64,000 nucleotides of DNA from Piscinibacter defluvii (GCF_004011805.1 NZ_RCHJ01000004.1:372001-436000), one strand, 5' to 3'. Positions 1 through 9,576 are shown, numbered from the stretch's first letter. Made by a program: numbers and translations. Notes: generated by a model from the sequence alone, not told the origin.

Positions 1-1
1 G

Positions 2-2017
2 GTGACGGCCGACGGCCGGCCACTTGCGCTCTGGCACGCGCATGCGCTGCCGGCCGGCACGGTGCTCGCGCTCGGCGCGGTGCAGGACAGCGGTGCCCGC
101 GCCTACCTCGCGGTGCGCGGCGGGGTCGACGTGCCGCCCTACCTCGGCAGCCGCAGCACCTTCACGCTCGGCCAGTTCGGCGGGCATGGCGGGCGCACCT
201 TGCGCGCGGGCGACCTGCTGCACGTCGGCGAGGCGATCGAGGTCGCGCCCGCCGCGCTCGAGACGCCGCCCACCTACGGCCACCACTGGGACATCGCCGT
301 GCTCTACGGCCCGCATGGCGCGCCGGACTTCTTCACGCCCGCGGACATCGAGACCTTCTTCGACACCGACTGGCAGATCCACTACAACTCCAGCCGCACC
401 GGCGTGCGCCTGATCGGCCCCAAGCCGCAATGGGCGCGGCCCGACGGCGGCGAGGCCGGGCTGCACCCCTCGAACATCCACGACAACGCCTACGCGATCG
501 GTGCGATCGATTTCACCGGCGACATGCCGGTGATCCTCGGCCCGGACGGCCCGAGCCTGGGCGGTTTCGTCTGCCCGGCGGTGATCGTCTCGGCCGAGCG
601 CTGGAAGCTGGGCCAGCTGCGGCCCGGCGACACGGTGCGCTTCCACGCGGTGAGCGCCGACACGGCGGCGGCGCTGCTGGCGGCCCAGGAGGAGTTCGTC
701 CGCACGCTGCGCGCCGCGGCAGCGCCGACGCTCGTGGTCGAGCGCGGCTCGACCATCGTCGCCGAGCGCGCCGGCAGCGACGAGCGCCCCGCCCTCGTGA
801 TGCGCCAGGCGGGCGACGACTACCTGCTCGTGGAAGTCGGAGCGCTGCAGCTCGACATCGCCTTGCGCCTGCGCGTGCAGGTGCTGATGGAGGCGCTGCG
901 CGCGCAGGGGCTGCCAGGCATCGTCGACCTGACGCCGGGCATCCGCTCGCTGCAGGTGCACTACGACCCGGCCGCGCTGCCGCGCGCGCGCCTCGTCGAG
1001 GCGGTGCTGGCCGCCGACGCGCTGCTCGCCGGCACCGACGACCTGGTCGTGCCCTCGCGCACCATCCACCTGCCGCTCAGCTGGGACGATCCGAGCACGC
1101 GCCTCGCGATCGAGAAGTACATGCAGTCGGTGCGACCGGACGCGCCCTGGTGCCCGAGCAACATCGAGTTCATCCGCCGCATCAACGGGCTCGAGTCGAT
1201 CGAGGACGTGCAGCGCATCGTCTTCGAGGCCGAGTACCTGGTGCTGGGCCTGGGCGACGTCTACCTCGGCGCGCCGGTGGCCACGCCGGTGGACCCGCGG
1301 CACCGGCTGGTGACCACCAAGTACAACCCGGCGCGCACCTGGACGCCGGAGAACGCGGTGGGCATCGGCGGCGCCTACCTGTGCGTGTACGGCATGGAAG
1401 GCCCGGGCGGCTACCAGTTCGTCGGCCGCACGCTGCAGATGTGGAACCGCTGGCGCGATGCCGCGAGCGGCGCGGCCGACTTCGAGCCCGGCAAGCCCTG
1501 GCTGCTGCGCTTCTTCGACCGCATCCGCTTCTACCCGGTGAGCCAGGAGGAGCTGCAGCGCATCCGGCGCGACTTTCCGGCCGGGCGCTACCCGCTCAAG
1601 GTGGAGCCCGGCAGCTTCAGCCTGCGCGACTACCGGCACTTCCTCGACCGGCATGCCGGCGAGATCGGCGCCTTCGAGGCGCGCCGCCGGGCGGCCTTCG
1701 AGGCGGAGCGCGAGCGCTGGCGTGCGGCCGGGCAGACCGAGGCCCCGCTCGACACCGAGGCTCCGGCCGCTGCCGACGACGGCGCCTTGCCCGAGGGCGC
1801 GCGCGCCGTGGCCTCGCAGGTGCCGGGCAGCGTGTGGACCTGCACGGTCGAGCCCGGCGCCGAGGTGGCGGCTGGGGACACGCTGCTGGTCGTCGAGTCG
1901 ATGAAGATGGAGTTCGCCGTCACCGCGCCCTGTGCCGGACGGGTGCTGAAGCTGCTGGTGCGCGAGGGCGCGGCGGTGGCGCCGGGGCAGGCGGTGGCGG
2001 TGCTCCAGCCGGCCTGA
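2..2017 (+). CDS. uca: Urea carboxylase, C-terminal part (5' truncated by window edge)
   Basis: Biotin-dependent urea carboxylase turns urea, bicarbonate and ATP into allophanate. The visible 671 residues hold the end of a KipA/AHS2 carboxyltransferase half (roughly 1-230), a KipI/AHS1 half (roughly 255-470), and a C-terminal biotinyl domain with the attachment motif ESMKME (Lys about 635). The ATP-grasp biotin carboxylase half expected at the N terminus of this roughly 1200-residue family lies outside the window, so the GTG at the first in-frame position is probably internal. Allophanate hydrolase is often the next gene but is absent downstream; it may lie upstream. The gene could also be the carboxylase half of a urea amidolyase. 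Confidence 0.88.
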   Translation: MTADGRPLALWHAHALPAGTVLALGAVQDSGARAYLAVRGGVDVPPYLGSRSTFTLGQFGGHGGRTLRAGDLLHVGEAIEVAPAALETPPTYGHHWDIAVLYGPHGAPDFFTPADIETFFDTDWQIHYNSSRTGVRLIGPKPQWARPDGGEAGLHPSNIHDNAYAIGAIDFTGDMPVILGPDGPSLGGFVCPAVIVSAERWKLGQLRPGDTVRFHAVSADTAAALLAAQEEFVRTLRAAAAPTLVVERGSTIVAERAGSDERPALVMRQAGDDYLLVEVGALQLDIALRLRVQVLMEALRAQGLPGIVDLTPGIRSLQVHYDPAALPRARLVEAVLAADALLAGTDDLVVPSRTIHLPLSWDDPSTRLAIEKYMQSVRPDAPWCPSNIEFIRRINGLESIEDVQRIVFEAEYLVLGLGDVYLGAPVATPVDPRHRLVTTKYNPARTWTPENAVGIGGAYLCVYGMEGPGGYQFVGRTLQMWNRWRDAASGAADFEPGKPWLLRFFDRIRFYPVSQEELQRIRRDFPAGRYPLKVEPGSFSLRDYRHFLDRHAGEIGAFEARRRAAFEAERERWRAAGQTEAPLDTEAPAAADDGALPEGARAVASQVPGSVWTCTVEPGAEVAAGDTLLVVESMKMEFAVTAPCAGRVLKLLVREGAAVAPGQAVAVLQPA

Positions 2018-2021
2018 ACGG

Positions 2022-2040
2022 CCGGGCGGCAGCCGCCCGG
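2022..2040 (+). terminator. GC hairpin after urea carboxylase
   Basis: A perfect 8-bp stem CCGGGCGG / CCGCCCGG closes a CAG loop just after the urea carboxylase stop codon. No T-tract follows, so it may be a processing or Rho-assisted end rather than a strict intrinsic terminator. The rest of the gap to 2166 shows no gene. Confidence 0.4.
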
Positions 2041-2166
2041 ACCTTGACGCTGCGCAGAGACCGCGGGTTTCTCCGCGTTTGCCCGCAGTCCGGGCCGCGG
2101 GCACCTGCCTAGACTGGCGCGACGGCACGCTGGCGCCCATCGGGCCGCGCTGCCCAGGAGACGCGC

Positions 2167-4005
2167 GTGCAACTCACCGACCGTGCCGGTCCGGCCTACT
2201 TCCACAAGGTCGTCGACTGCCAGTGGGCGTGCCCGGCCCACACCCCCGTGCCGGAGTACATCCGGCTGATCGCCCAGGGCCGCTACACCGACGCCTACAT
2301 GATCAACTGGGTGTCGAACGTGTTCCCGGGCATTCTCGGCCGCACCTGCGACCGGCCCTGCGAGCCCGCCTGCCGGCGCGGGCGGGTCGAGGAGAACAAC
2401 GCCGACGCCAAGCCCGAGCCGGTGGCGATCTGCCGGCTCAAGCGCGTGGCCGCCGACCACAAGGGCGACCTCGCCGGCCGCCTGCCGTCGCGCGCCGCCC
2501 CGAACGGCCGCCGCGTCGCCTGCATCGGCGCAGGGCCCGCGTCGCTGACCGTCGCGCGTGACCTGGCGCCGCTCGGCTACGAGGTCGTCGTCTTCGACGG
2601 CGAGGCCAAGGCCGGCGGCTTCATGCGCTCGCAGATCCCGAAGTTCCGCCTGCCCGAATCGGTGATCGACGAGGAGACGCAGCGCGTGCTCGACCTCGGC
2701 GTCAGCTTCCGCAGCGGCCAGCGCGTGGACTCGATGCGCGCCGTGCTGCACGAGGGCTTCGACGCGGTGTTCGTCGGCTGCGGCGCACCGCGCGGCCGCG
2801 AGCTCGAGGTGCCGGGCCGCGCCGAGGCGGCGGCCCACATCCACATCGGCATCGACTGGCTGGCCTCGGTGTCGTTCGGGCACATCACGAGCGTCGGCGA
2901 GCGGGTGATCGTGCTCGGCGGCGGCAACACCGCGATGGACTGCTGCCGCTCGGCCAAGCGCCTGGGCGGCAAGGACGTCAAGGTGATCGTGCGCAGCGGC
3001 TTCGAGGAGATGAAGGCCTCGCCCTGGGAGAAGGAGGACGCGCTGCACGAAGGCATCGAGATCCACAACTACCTGGTGCCCAGGCGCGTGCTGCACGAGG
3101 CCGGCAAGCTCACCGGCATGGACTTCGAGCGCGTGAAGGCCGAGTACGACGCCAAGGGGCGCCGCAGCCTGGTGCCGACGGGCGAACCCGACCTGTTCGT
3201 CGCCGCCGACACCGTGCTGGTGGCGATCGGCCAGGAGAACGCCTTCCCGTGGATCGAGCGCGACTGCGGCATCTCGTTCGACCGGCACGGGCTGCCGGTG
3301 CTGGACGCCACCACCTTCCAGTCCACGCTGCCGAACGTCTTCTTCGGCGGCGACGCGGCCTTCGGGCCGAAGAACATCATCACCGCCGTCGCCCACGGCC
3401 ACGAGGCGGCGGTCTCGATCGACCGGCTGCTCAACGGCGAGGACCCGGCGCAGCGCCCGGCACCGCAGGCCAACCTGATGTCGCAGAAGATGGGCATCCA
3501 CGAGTGGAGCTACGACAACGACATCTCGATCGCTACGCGCAACAAGGTGCCCTGGGCGGCGGCCGAGCGGGCGCTGCAGAGCATCAGGATCGAGGTGGAG
3601 CTCGGCTTCGACGAGGCCACCGCCTGGGGCGAGGCGCAGCGCTGCCTCAACTGCGACGTGCAGACGGTGTTCAACCGCGACACCTGCATCGAGTGCGACG
3701 GCTGCGTCGACATCTGCCCGATGGACTGCATCACCTTCACCGCGCCGGGCGAGGAGGCCGAGCTGCGCACGCGGCTGAAGGCGCCGGCCACCAACCTGAC
3801 GCAGGACCTGTACGTCTCGACCGCCCTGAAGAGCGGCCGCGTGATGGTGAAGGACGAGGACGTCTGCCTGCACTGCGGCCTGTGCGCCGAACGCTGCCCG
3901 ACCGGCGCCTGGGACATGCAGAAGATGCTGCTGCACACCACGCAGGCGGGGCCGCGCTGCCGGGACGCCGCCGAGACGCCGCACAAGCCGAAGGTGATCG
4001 CATGA
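2167..4005 (+). CDS. FAD/NAD(P)-dependent oxidoreductase with ferredoxin domains, partner of 2-oxoacid:acceptor oxidoreductase
   Basis: A 612-residue electron-transfer subunit. The N terminus (1-110) is a cysteine-rich Fer4_20 module like that of the glutamate synthase small subunit. An FAD GxGxxG motif follows near 119 (CIGAGPAS), then an NAD(P)-binding motif near 248 (VLGGGNTA). The C terminus carries two 4Fe-4S ferredoxin motifs, at Cys507/510/513/517 and Cys567/570/573/577. GTG start, with AGGAG about 6 bases upstream. Its stop overlaps the next gene's ATG (ATGA). From the known KorABC 2-oxoglutarate:NADP+ oxidoreductase of Azoarcus evansii, I infer that it passes electrons between the TPP/Fe-S core and NADP+ or ferredoxin. 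The substrate cannot be proven from sequence. Confidence 0.82.
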   Translation: MQLTDRAGPAYFHKVVDCQWACPAHTPVPEYIRLIAQGRYTDAYMINWVSNVFPGILGRTCDRPCEPACRRGRVEENNADAKPEPVAICRLKRVAADHKGDLAGRLPSRAAPNGRRVACIGAGPASLTVARDLAPLGYEVVVFDGEAKAGGFMRSQIPKFRLPESVIDEETQRVLDLGVSFRSGQRVDSMRAVLHEGFDAVFVGCGAPRGRELEVPGRAEAAAHIHIGIDWLASVSFGHITSVGERVIVLGGGNTAMDCCRSAKRLGGKDVKVIVRSGFEEMKASPWEKEDALHEGIEIHNYLVPRRVLHEAGKLTGMDFERVKAEYDAKGRRSLVPTGEPDLFVAADTVLVAIGQENAFPWIERDCGISFDRHGLPVLDATTFQSTLPNVFFGGDAAFGPKNIITAVAHGHEAAVSIDRLLNGEDPAQRPAPQANLMSQKMGIHEWSYDNDISIATRNKVPWAAAERALQSIRIEVELGFDEATAWGEAQRCLNCDVQTVFNRDTCIECDGCVDICPMDCITFTAPGEEAELRTRLKAPATNLTQDLYVSTALKSGRVMVKDEDVCLHCGLCAERCPTGAWDMQKMLLHTTQAGPRCRDAAETPHKPKVIA

Positions 4006-5819
4006 AGCGCATCGAGGCGGTCAACGACTTCGTCATCAAGTTCGCCAACGTCAACGGCTCCGGCTCGGCCTCGGCCAACGAGCTGTTCGCCAAGGCGGTG
4101 ATCCGCATGGGCGTGCCGGTGGCGCCGCGCAACATCTTCCCGAGCAACATCCAGGGCCTGCCCACCTGGTACGAGGCGCGGGTGTGCGAGCGCGGCTGGT
4201 CGGGCCGGCGCGGCGGCGTGGACATGATGGTCGCGATGAACCCGCAGACCTGGGACGCCGACATGGCCGAGATCGAGTCCGGCGGCTACCTGCTCTACGA
4301 CAGCACCCGTGCGCTGCCGCCCGCGGCCTTCCGCGACGACGTGCAGGTCATCGGCGTGCCGCTGACGGCGATCGCCAACGACGCGTACACCGACCCGCGC
4401 CAGCGCCAGCTGTTCAAGAACATCATCTACGTCGGCGTGCTGTCGGTGCTGCTCGACATGGACGTGCGCGTGTTCGAGAAGCTGTTCGCCGAACAGTACC
4501 GCGGCAAGGAACGGCTGCTCGGCGCGAACGTGCAGGCGCTGAACCTCGGGCGCGACTGGGCCACGAAGAGCGGCACGAGCATCGGCCTGAGCGTGCGCCA
4601 CGCCGACAAGGTGGGAGAGCGCATCTTCGTCGACGGCAACGCCGCCGCGGCGCTGGGCTGCGTGTACGGCGGGGCGACGGTCGCGGCCTGGTACCCGATC
4701 ACGCCGTCGTCGTCGGTGGCCGAGTCGTTCCAGAAGTACTGCGAGAAGTACCGCGTCGACCCGGCCACCGGCCAGAACCGCTTCGCGATCGTGCAGGCCG
4801 AGGACGAGATCGCCTCGATCGGCATGGTGGTCGGCGCCGGCTGGAACGGCGCGCGCGCCTTCACCGCCACCTCGGGGCCGGGCGTCTCGCTGATGACCGA
4901 GTTCATCGGCCTGGCCTACTTCGCCGAGATCCCGGTGACCATCATCGACGTGCAGCGCGGCGGCCCGTCCACCGGCATGCCCACGCGCACCCAGCAGGCC
5001 GACCTGCTGTCCTGCGCCTACGCCTCGCACGGCGACACCAAGCATGTGCTGCTGCTGCCGGAGGATCCGCACGAATGCTTCGAGCATGCCGCCGCGGCGC
5101 TCGACCTGGCCGACCGCCTGCAGACGCCGGTGTTCGTGATGACCGACCTCGACATCGGCATGAACCAGCGCCTGTGCGAGCCGTTCGAATGGGACGATGC
5201 ACGGTCCTACGACCGCGGCAAGGTGATGACGGCCGAGGAGCTCGAGGCCGGCCGCGACTTCGGCCGCTACAAGGACGTGGACGGCGACGGCATCCCCTGG
5301 CGCACGCTGCCCGGCACGCACCCGAGCAAGGGGGCGTACTTCACCCGCGGCACCACGCGCGACGCCTACGCGCGCTACTCCGAGCGCGGCCCCGACTACA
5401 TCTACAACATGGAGCGGCTGCTGCGCAAGTTCGGCACTGCCGCCACGCTGGTGCCGCCGCCGGTGGTGAAGAAGGCGGGCAAGCCGACCCGCTTCGGCGT
5501 CATCTACTTCGGCTCCACCAGCCCGGCGATGCACGAGGCGCTGGAGGTGCTGGCGCACGAGGGCGTGTTGCTCGACGCGATGAGGCTGCGCGCCTTCCCC
5601 TTCCCCGCCGTGGTGCCGGAGTTCATCGCCGCGCACGAGAAGGTGTTCGTCGTCGAGCAGAACCGCGACGGGCAGATGCAGACGCTGCTCGTCAACGAGC
5701 TCGGCATCGATCCGGCCAGGCTGGTGCGCGTGCTGCACTTCGACGGCACGCCGATCACCGCACGCTTCATCGCCGGCGCGATCCGCAAGGCGACGGTGTG
5801 GAAGAAGGAATTCGCCTGA
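4002..5819 (+). CDS. korA: 2-oxoacid:acceptor oxidoreductase, fused gamma-alpha subunit
   Basis: The 605-residue protein joins a POR gamma domain (about 1-185, with GSGSASANE near the start) to an alpha pyrimidine-binding domain that begins near residue 200 and carries the family motif YPITPSSS near 230. With the beta subunit encoded next it would oxidatively decarboxylate a 2-oxoacid, probably 2-oxoglutarate, to the acyl-CoA and feed electrons to the upstream flavin/Fe-S subunit. ATG chosen because it overlaps the previous stop by 4 bases. Fused gamma-alpha subunits of about 600 residues are normal for the Kor class. A pyruvate or indolepyruvate substrate is the main alternative. Confidence 0.82.
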   Translation: MKRIEAVNDFVIKFANVNGSGSASANELFAKAVIRMGVPVAPRNIFPSNIQGLPTWYEARVCERGWSGRRGGVDMMVAMNPQTWDADMAEIESGGYLLYDSTRALPPAAFRDDVQVIGVPLTAIANDAYTDPRQRQLFKNIIYVGVLSVLLDMDVRVFEKLFAEQYRGKERLLGANVQALNLGRDWATKSGTSIGLSVRHADKVGERIFVDGNAAAALGCVYGGATVAAWYPITPSSSVAESFQKYCEKYRVDPATGQNRFAIVQAEDEIASIGMVVGAGWNGARAFTATSGPGVSLMTEFIGLAYFAEIPVTIIDVQRGGPSTGMPTRTQQADLLSCAYASHGDTKHVLLLPEDPHECFEHAAAALDLADRLQTPVFVMTDLDIGMNQRLCEPFEWDDARSYDRGKVMTAEELEAGRDFGRYKDVDGDGIPWRTLPGTHPSKGAYFTRGTTRDAYARYSERGPDYIYNMERLLRKFGTAATLVPPPVVKKAGKPTRFGVIYFGSTSPAMHEALEVLAHEGVLLDAMRLRAFPFPAVVPEFIAAHEKVFVVEQNRDGQMQTLLVNELGIDPARLVRVLHFDGTPITARFIAGAIRKATVWKKEFA

Positions 5820-5829
5820 AGGCCCCCGC

Positions 5830-6885
5830 ATGACCTACATCGCCAAGCCCCGGCTGCACCACCCGACGCTGACCCGCAACAAGGTCGGCTACACCCGGCG
5901 CGACTACGAAGGCCGCATCTCCACGCTGTGTGCCGGCTGCGGCCACGACTCGATCTCGGCGGCCATCGTGCAGGCCTGCTGGGAGCTCGACATCGAGCCG
6001 CACCGCGTCGCCAAGCTGAGCGGCATCGGCTGCAGCAGCAAGACACCCGACTACTTCCTCGGCGCCTCGCACGGCTTCAACACCGTGCACGGCCGCATGC
6101 CCTCGGTGCTGACCGGCGCGAACCTCGCCAACCGCAGCCTGCTGTACCTGGGCGTCTCGGGCGACGGCGACTCGGCCTCGATCGGCCTGGGCCAGTTCGC
6201 CCACGCGATGCGGCGCGGCGTGCGCATGGCCTACATCGTGGAGAACAACGGCGTCTACGGCCTCACCAAGGGCCAGTTCTCCGCCACCGCCGACCTCGGC
6301 AGCAAGAGCAAGAAGGGCGTGGTGAACCACGACAGCCCGGTCGACTTGGTCGGCATGGCGCTGCAGCTCGGCGCCACCTACGTGGCGCGCAGCTTCAGCG
6401 GCGACAAGGAACAGCTGGTGCCGCTGATCAAGGGCGCGATGGCCCATGGCGGCGCCGCCTTCATCGACGTCATCAGCCCCTGCGTCACCTTCAACAACCA
6501 CGGCGGCAGCACCAAGAGCTACGACTACGTGCGCCAGCACAACGAGGCGGTGAGCCGGATCGACTTCATCACCCCGGGCCAGGAGATCACCGCGAGCTAT
6601 GCGCCCGGCGAGGCCATCGAGGTGACCAATCACGACGGCTCGCTGCTGCGGCTGCGCAAGCTCGCCGCCGACTACGACCCGACCGACCGGCTCGCGGCGC
6701 TGGACCAGATGCAGCGCAAGGCCGCGCATGGCGAGATGCTGACCGGGCTGCTCTACATCGACCCGCTGGCCACCGACCTGCACACCGCGCTGAACACCAC
6801 CGCGACGCCGCTGAACGCACTCGGGCCGGACAAGCTCTGCCCGGGCGGCGCCACGCTCGCGAAGATCAACGCCGCCCTGCGCTGA
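5830..6885 (+). CDS. korB: 2-oxoacid:acceptor oxidoreductase, TPP-binding beta subunit
   Basis: A 351-residue beta subunit. It begins with the CAGCGHD motif (about 36-42) and has the thiamine diphosphate signature GDGDSASIG followed by ENNGVYGLTKGQ (about 113-150). It forms the catalytic core with the preceding alpha-gamma subunit; ten bases separate the two genes. Length and motifs match KorB rather than the longer pyruvate-specific fusions. Three adjacent genes (flavin/Fe-S, gamma-alpha, beta) reproduce the KorABC order known from aromatic-degrading Rhodocyclales, although no benzoyl-CoA pathway gene lies in this window. Confidence 0.85.
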   Translation: MTYIAKPRLHHPTLTRNKVGYTRRDYEGRISTLCAGCGHDSISAAIVQACWELDIEPHRVAKLSGIGCSSKTPDYFLGASHGFNTVHGRMPSVLTGANLANRSLLYLGVSGDGDSASIGLGQFAHAMRRGVRMAYIVENNGVYGLTKGQFSATADLGSKSKKGVVNHDSPVDLVGMALQLGATYVARSFSGDKEQLVPLIKGAMAHGGAAFIDVISPCVTFNNHGGSTKSYDYVRQHNEAVSRIDFITPGQEITASYAPGEAIEVTNHDGSLLRLRKLAADYDPTDRLAALDQMQRKAAHGEMLTGLLYIDPLATDLHTALNTTATPLNALGPDKLCPGGATLAKINAALR

Positions 6886-6908
6886 AACCGCGCCGCGAAG
6901 GAGCCGTC

Positions 6909-7349
6909 ATGACCGAACGCACGGTTTACCAGTCGATGCCGCGCCGGCTGCTCGTCAGCCTGCCGCCCACCGCCAGCGTGCACGAGGCCGCCTGCGTGAT
7001 GACACGCGCCAACTGCGGCAGCGTGCTGGTGGTCGGCGCGGGCACGCAACTGCTGGGCATCGTCACCGAGCGCGACCTGATGACCCGCGTGCTGGCCAAG
7101 GCGGTCGACCCCTCGACGACCACGCTGGCGAGCGTGATGACGCCCAACCCGCGCTGCATCGGCCCCAACACCAAGGTGGAGGACGCCGTGCTGATCATGC
7201 TCGAGCGCGGTTTCCGCCACCTGCCGGTGGTCGGCGAGGGCAACACCATCCTCGGCGTGTTCTCGGCGCGCGACGCGCTGCCGCGCGAGATCGGCGCGGC
7301 GGTGAGCCTGGCCGAGTTCAACGAGCAGGTGAACGACTCGCTGGGCTGA
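6909..7349 (+). CDS. Tandem CBS-domain protein
   Basis: A small 146-residue protein that is almost entirely two CBS domains. The first repeat is about residues 10-70 (VLVVGAGTQLLGIVTERDLM) and the second about 75-135, ending in GVFSARDAL. Such stand-alone CBS pairs bind adenine nucleotides and tune partner enzymes or transporters. It starts 24 bases after the KorB stop behind GGAG, so it is probably co-transcribed with the Kor genes and may sense the cell's energy state for them; that partnership is inference from position only. Confidence 0.78.
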   Translation: MTERTVYQSMPRRLLVSLPPTASVHEAACVMTRANCGSVLVVGAGTQLLGIVTERDLMTRVLAKAVDPSTTTLASVMTPNPRCIGPNTKVEDAVLIMLERGFRHLPVVGEGNTILGVFSARDALPREIGAAVSLAEFNEQVNDSLG

Positions 7350-7383
7350 GCGGCGGCGAGGGGGCGGCGCGTCGCACCCCGGG

Positions 7384-7411
7384 GGTGTGACACCTGTCTC
7401 AGCGTGACACC
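7384..7411 (+). promoter_or_regulatory. Candidate upstream activator site for the aco promoter
   Basis: An 11-bp palindrome GGTGTGACACC (7384-7394) is followed by a second GTGACACC copy (7404-7411), 17 bp later. It lies about 85-100 bases upstream of the transcription start predicted from the sigma-54 site, the usual distance for an enhancer-binding protein. AcoR, encoded at the end of the same cluster, is the natural candidate ligand. This is inference. Confidence 0.4.
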
Positions 7412-7468
7412 CGGGCGACCCCGGGCCAACCCGCAGTCCACGAGGGAAACCGCCTGCGGCCCACCGCC

Positions 7469-7484
7469 GGGCACGCCGGTTGCG
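7469..7484 (+). promoter_or_regulatory. Sigma-54 promoter of the aco operon
   Basis: The string GGGCACGCCGGTTGCG matches the -24/-12 consensus TGGCACG-N4-TTGCW. The invariant GG (7470-7471) and GC (7482-7483) are separated by exactly 10 bases. acoXABC in Ralstonia eutropha is known to need sigma-54 and AcoR, so the site is expected. The predicted transcription start (about 7494) falls beside or past the acoX start codon, which is unusual. Confidence 0.6.
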
Positions 7485-7487
7485 CTG

Positions 7488-8558
7488 ATGAGGGGCGTGT
7501 CACAACCCCCCATCACCATCGGCGTGGTCGCCAACCCGGTCTCGGCCCGCGACATCCGGCGCGTGGTTGCGCATGCCGGCAACCTGCAGATCACCGACCG
7601 GGTCAACATCGTGCTGCGGCTGCTGCAGGCGGCGCGGGCCGCCGGCGTGCAGCGCGCGCTGCTGATGCCCGACCGCGGCGGCATCCGCGCGCTGCTGGAG
7701 CGCCACCTCAAGCGCGGCGATCCGTCGCTGCCGGCTATCGAGTTCCTCGACATGGAACCCGAGTCCACCGTCGAGGACAGCTTCGCCGCCACGCGGCTGC
7801 TGCAGCGCGCCGGCGTCGCCGCGATCGTCGTGCTCGGCGGCGACGGCACGCACCGCGCGGTGGTGCGCGAGCTGATCGAGGGCGGATCGGGCCTGCCGAT
7901 CGCCGGGCTGTCGACCGGCACCAACAACGCCTTCCCCGAAATGCGCGAGCCCACCATCACCGGGCTGGCGGTCGGCCTCTATGCCTCGGGCCGCATCGCG
8001 GCCGACGAGGCGCTGACGACCAACAAGCTGATCGAGGTGCAGATCGCTGGCCGGGCCGGGCCCGGTGGCACGCGGCGCGATGTCGCGATCGTCGACGCCG
8101 TCGTCACGCACGACCGCAGCGTCGGCGCCCGCGCGCTGTGGAAGCCGCAGTCGCTCGCGGCGTGCTACCTCGCGTTCGCCGAGGCGCAGGCGATCGGCCT
8201 GTCGGCCATCGGCGGACTGCTGCAGCCGGTGGGCCGGCGCGAGCGCGGCGGCCTCGCGGTGCAGCTCGCCCACGATGCCGAACACGCGCTGCTCGACCTG
8301 CACGTGCCGATCGCGCCCGGTCTCGTGCGCCCGGTGCCGATCGCCGCCTGGCAGCGCATGGTGGCCGACGAGCCGCTGGTCGTCGCACACGACGCCGGCA
8401 CCGTGGCGCTGGACGGCGAGCGCGAGCTCGCCTTCGAGCCCGGCGAGCGCGTGACCATGACCCTGCGCGAGGACGCGTTCCGCACGCTGGACGTCACGCG
8501 CTGCATGAGCGTCGCGGCCCGGGACGGGCTGTTCCGTTCTTCGATTTCCCCCCGCTGA
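7488..8558 (+). CDS. acoX: Acetoin catabolism protein AcoX
   Basis: A 356-residue AcoX protein of the NAD-kinase-like fold. The N terminus reads IGVVANPVSARDIRRVV, and a glycine-rich nucleotide-type loop GGDGTH lies near residue 118. AcoX heads aco operons in beta- and gammaproteobacteria; its exact role in acetoin cleavage is not settled. The start is uncertain. ATG at 7488 keeps the whole family N terminus, but the sigma-54 promoter predicts a transcript beginning near 7494, which would favour the GTG at 7497 as a near-leaderless start. Neither has a good ribosome binding site. Confidence 0.85.
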   Translation: MRGVSQPPITIGVVANPVSARDIRRVVAHAGNLQITDRVNIVLRLLQAARAAGVQRALLMPDRGGIRALLERHLKRGDPSLPAIEFLDMEPESTVEDSFAATRLLQRAGVAAIVVLGGDGTHRAVVRELIEGGSGLPIAGLSTGTNNAFPEMREPTITGLAVGLYASGRIAADEALTTNKLIEVQIAGRAGPGGTRRDVAIVDAVVTHDRSVGARALWKPQSLAACYLAFAEAQAIGLSAIGGLLQPVGRRERGGLAVQLAHDAEHALLDLHVPIAPGLVRPVPIAAWQRMVADEPLVVAHDAGTVALDGERELAFEPGERVTMTLREDAFRTLDVTRCMSVAARDGLFRSSISPR

Positions 8559-8575
8559 CCCAAAGGAGACCAACC

Positions 8576-9559
8576 ATGGCAGGACAAGCGTTCCCGCAAT
8601 CCAAGGAGCAGTTGCTCCAGGCCTACCGCACGATGCGCACGATCCGCGAGTTCGAGGAGCGGCTGCACGTCGACTTCGGCCGCGGCGACATCCCCGGCTT
8701 CGTGCACCTGTACGCCGGCGAGGAGGCCGCGGGCACCGGGATCATGATGCACCTGGGCGACGGCGACCGCATCGCCAGCACGCACCGCGGCCATGGCCAC
8801 TGCATCGCCAAGGGCGTGGACGTGGTCTCGATGATGAAGGAGATCTACGGCAAGAAGGGCGGCGCCTGCGAAGGCAAGGGCGGCTCGATGCACATCGCCG
8901 ACCTCGACAAGGGCATGATGGGCGCCAACGGCATCCTCGGTGCCGGCGCGCCGCTGGTGTGCGGCGCGGCGCTCGCGGCCCGGTTCCGCGGCAAGGGCGA
9001 AGTCGCCATCAGCTTCGTCGGCGACGGCGCCAGCAACCAGGGCACCTTCCTCGAGAGCCTGAACCTCGCGGCGGTGTGGAACCTGCCGGCGATCTTCGTC
9101 GTCGAGAACAACGGCTACGCCGAGAGCACCAGCCGCGACTACGGCGTGGCCGTGGACAGCTACGTCGACCGCGCCGCGGGCTTCGGCCTGCCCGGCGTCA
9201 CGGTCGACGGCACCGACTTCTTCGCCGTGCACGAGGCGGCCGGCGAGATCATCAATCGCGCGCGCCAGGGCGGCGGCCCGGCCTTGCTCGAATGCAAGAT
9301 GGTGCGCTTCTACGGCCACTTCGAGGGCGACGCGCAGACCTACCGCGGCGCCGGCGAGCTCGAGCGCATCCGCAGCGAGCAGGACTGCCTGAAGAAGTTC
9401 GCCGCGGCCGTCACCGCGGCCGGCGTGATCAGCGCGGCCGAACTGCAGGCGATCGACCACGAGGTGCTGGGCCTGATCGAGCAGGCGGTGCTCGCCGCCA
9501 AGGCCGCGCCGCTGCCCACCGCCGCCGACCTGACCACCGACGTCTACGTCAAGTACTGA
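8576..9559 (+). CDS. acoA: Acetoin dehydrogenase E1 alpha (TPP-dependent)
   Basis: The 327-residue alpha chain of the thiamine-dependent E1 that cleaves acetoin into acetaldehyde and an enzyme-bound acetyl group. It shows the E1-alpha features STHRGHGHCIAKG (about 64-77) and the TPP motif GDGASNQG (about 149) followed about 30 residues later by ENNGYAEST. The ATG has a strong AAAGGAGA ribosome site, and the gene begins 17 bases after acoX. Length and gene order separate it from pyruvate dehydrogenase E1 alpha, which is otherwise similar. Confidence 0.93.
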   Translation: MAGQAFPQSKEQLLQAYRTMRTIREFEERLHVDFGRGDIPGFVHLYAGEEAAGTGIMMHLGDGDRIASTHRGHGHCIAKGVDVVSMMKEIYGKKGGACEGKGGSMHIADLDKGMMGANGILGAGAPLVCGAALAARFRGKGEVAISFVGDGASNQGTFLESLNLAAVWNLPAIFVVENNGYAESTSRDYGVAVDSYVDRAAGFGLPGVTVDGTDFFAVHEAAGEIINRARQGGGPALLECKMVRFYGHFEGDAQTYRGAGELERIRSEQDCLKKFAAAVTAAGVISAAELQAIDHEVLGLIEQAVLAAKAAPLPTAADLTTDVYVKY

Positions 9560-9576
9560 ACCCTGGGAGAACGCAC

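Noticed and set aside
1630-3984. 784-residue minus-strand ORF opposite urea carboxylase and the Kor flavoprotein
   Set aside because: Low-complexity Arg/Ala/His-rich translation with no motif, on the opposite strand of well-supported genes; a shadow of GC-rich codon use.
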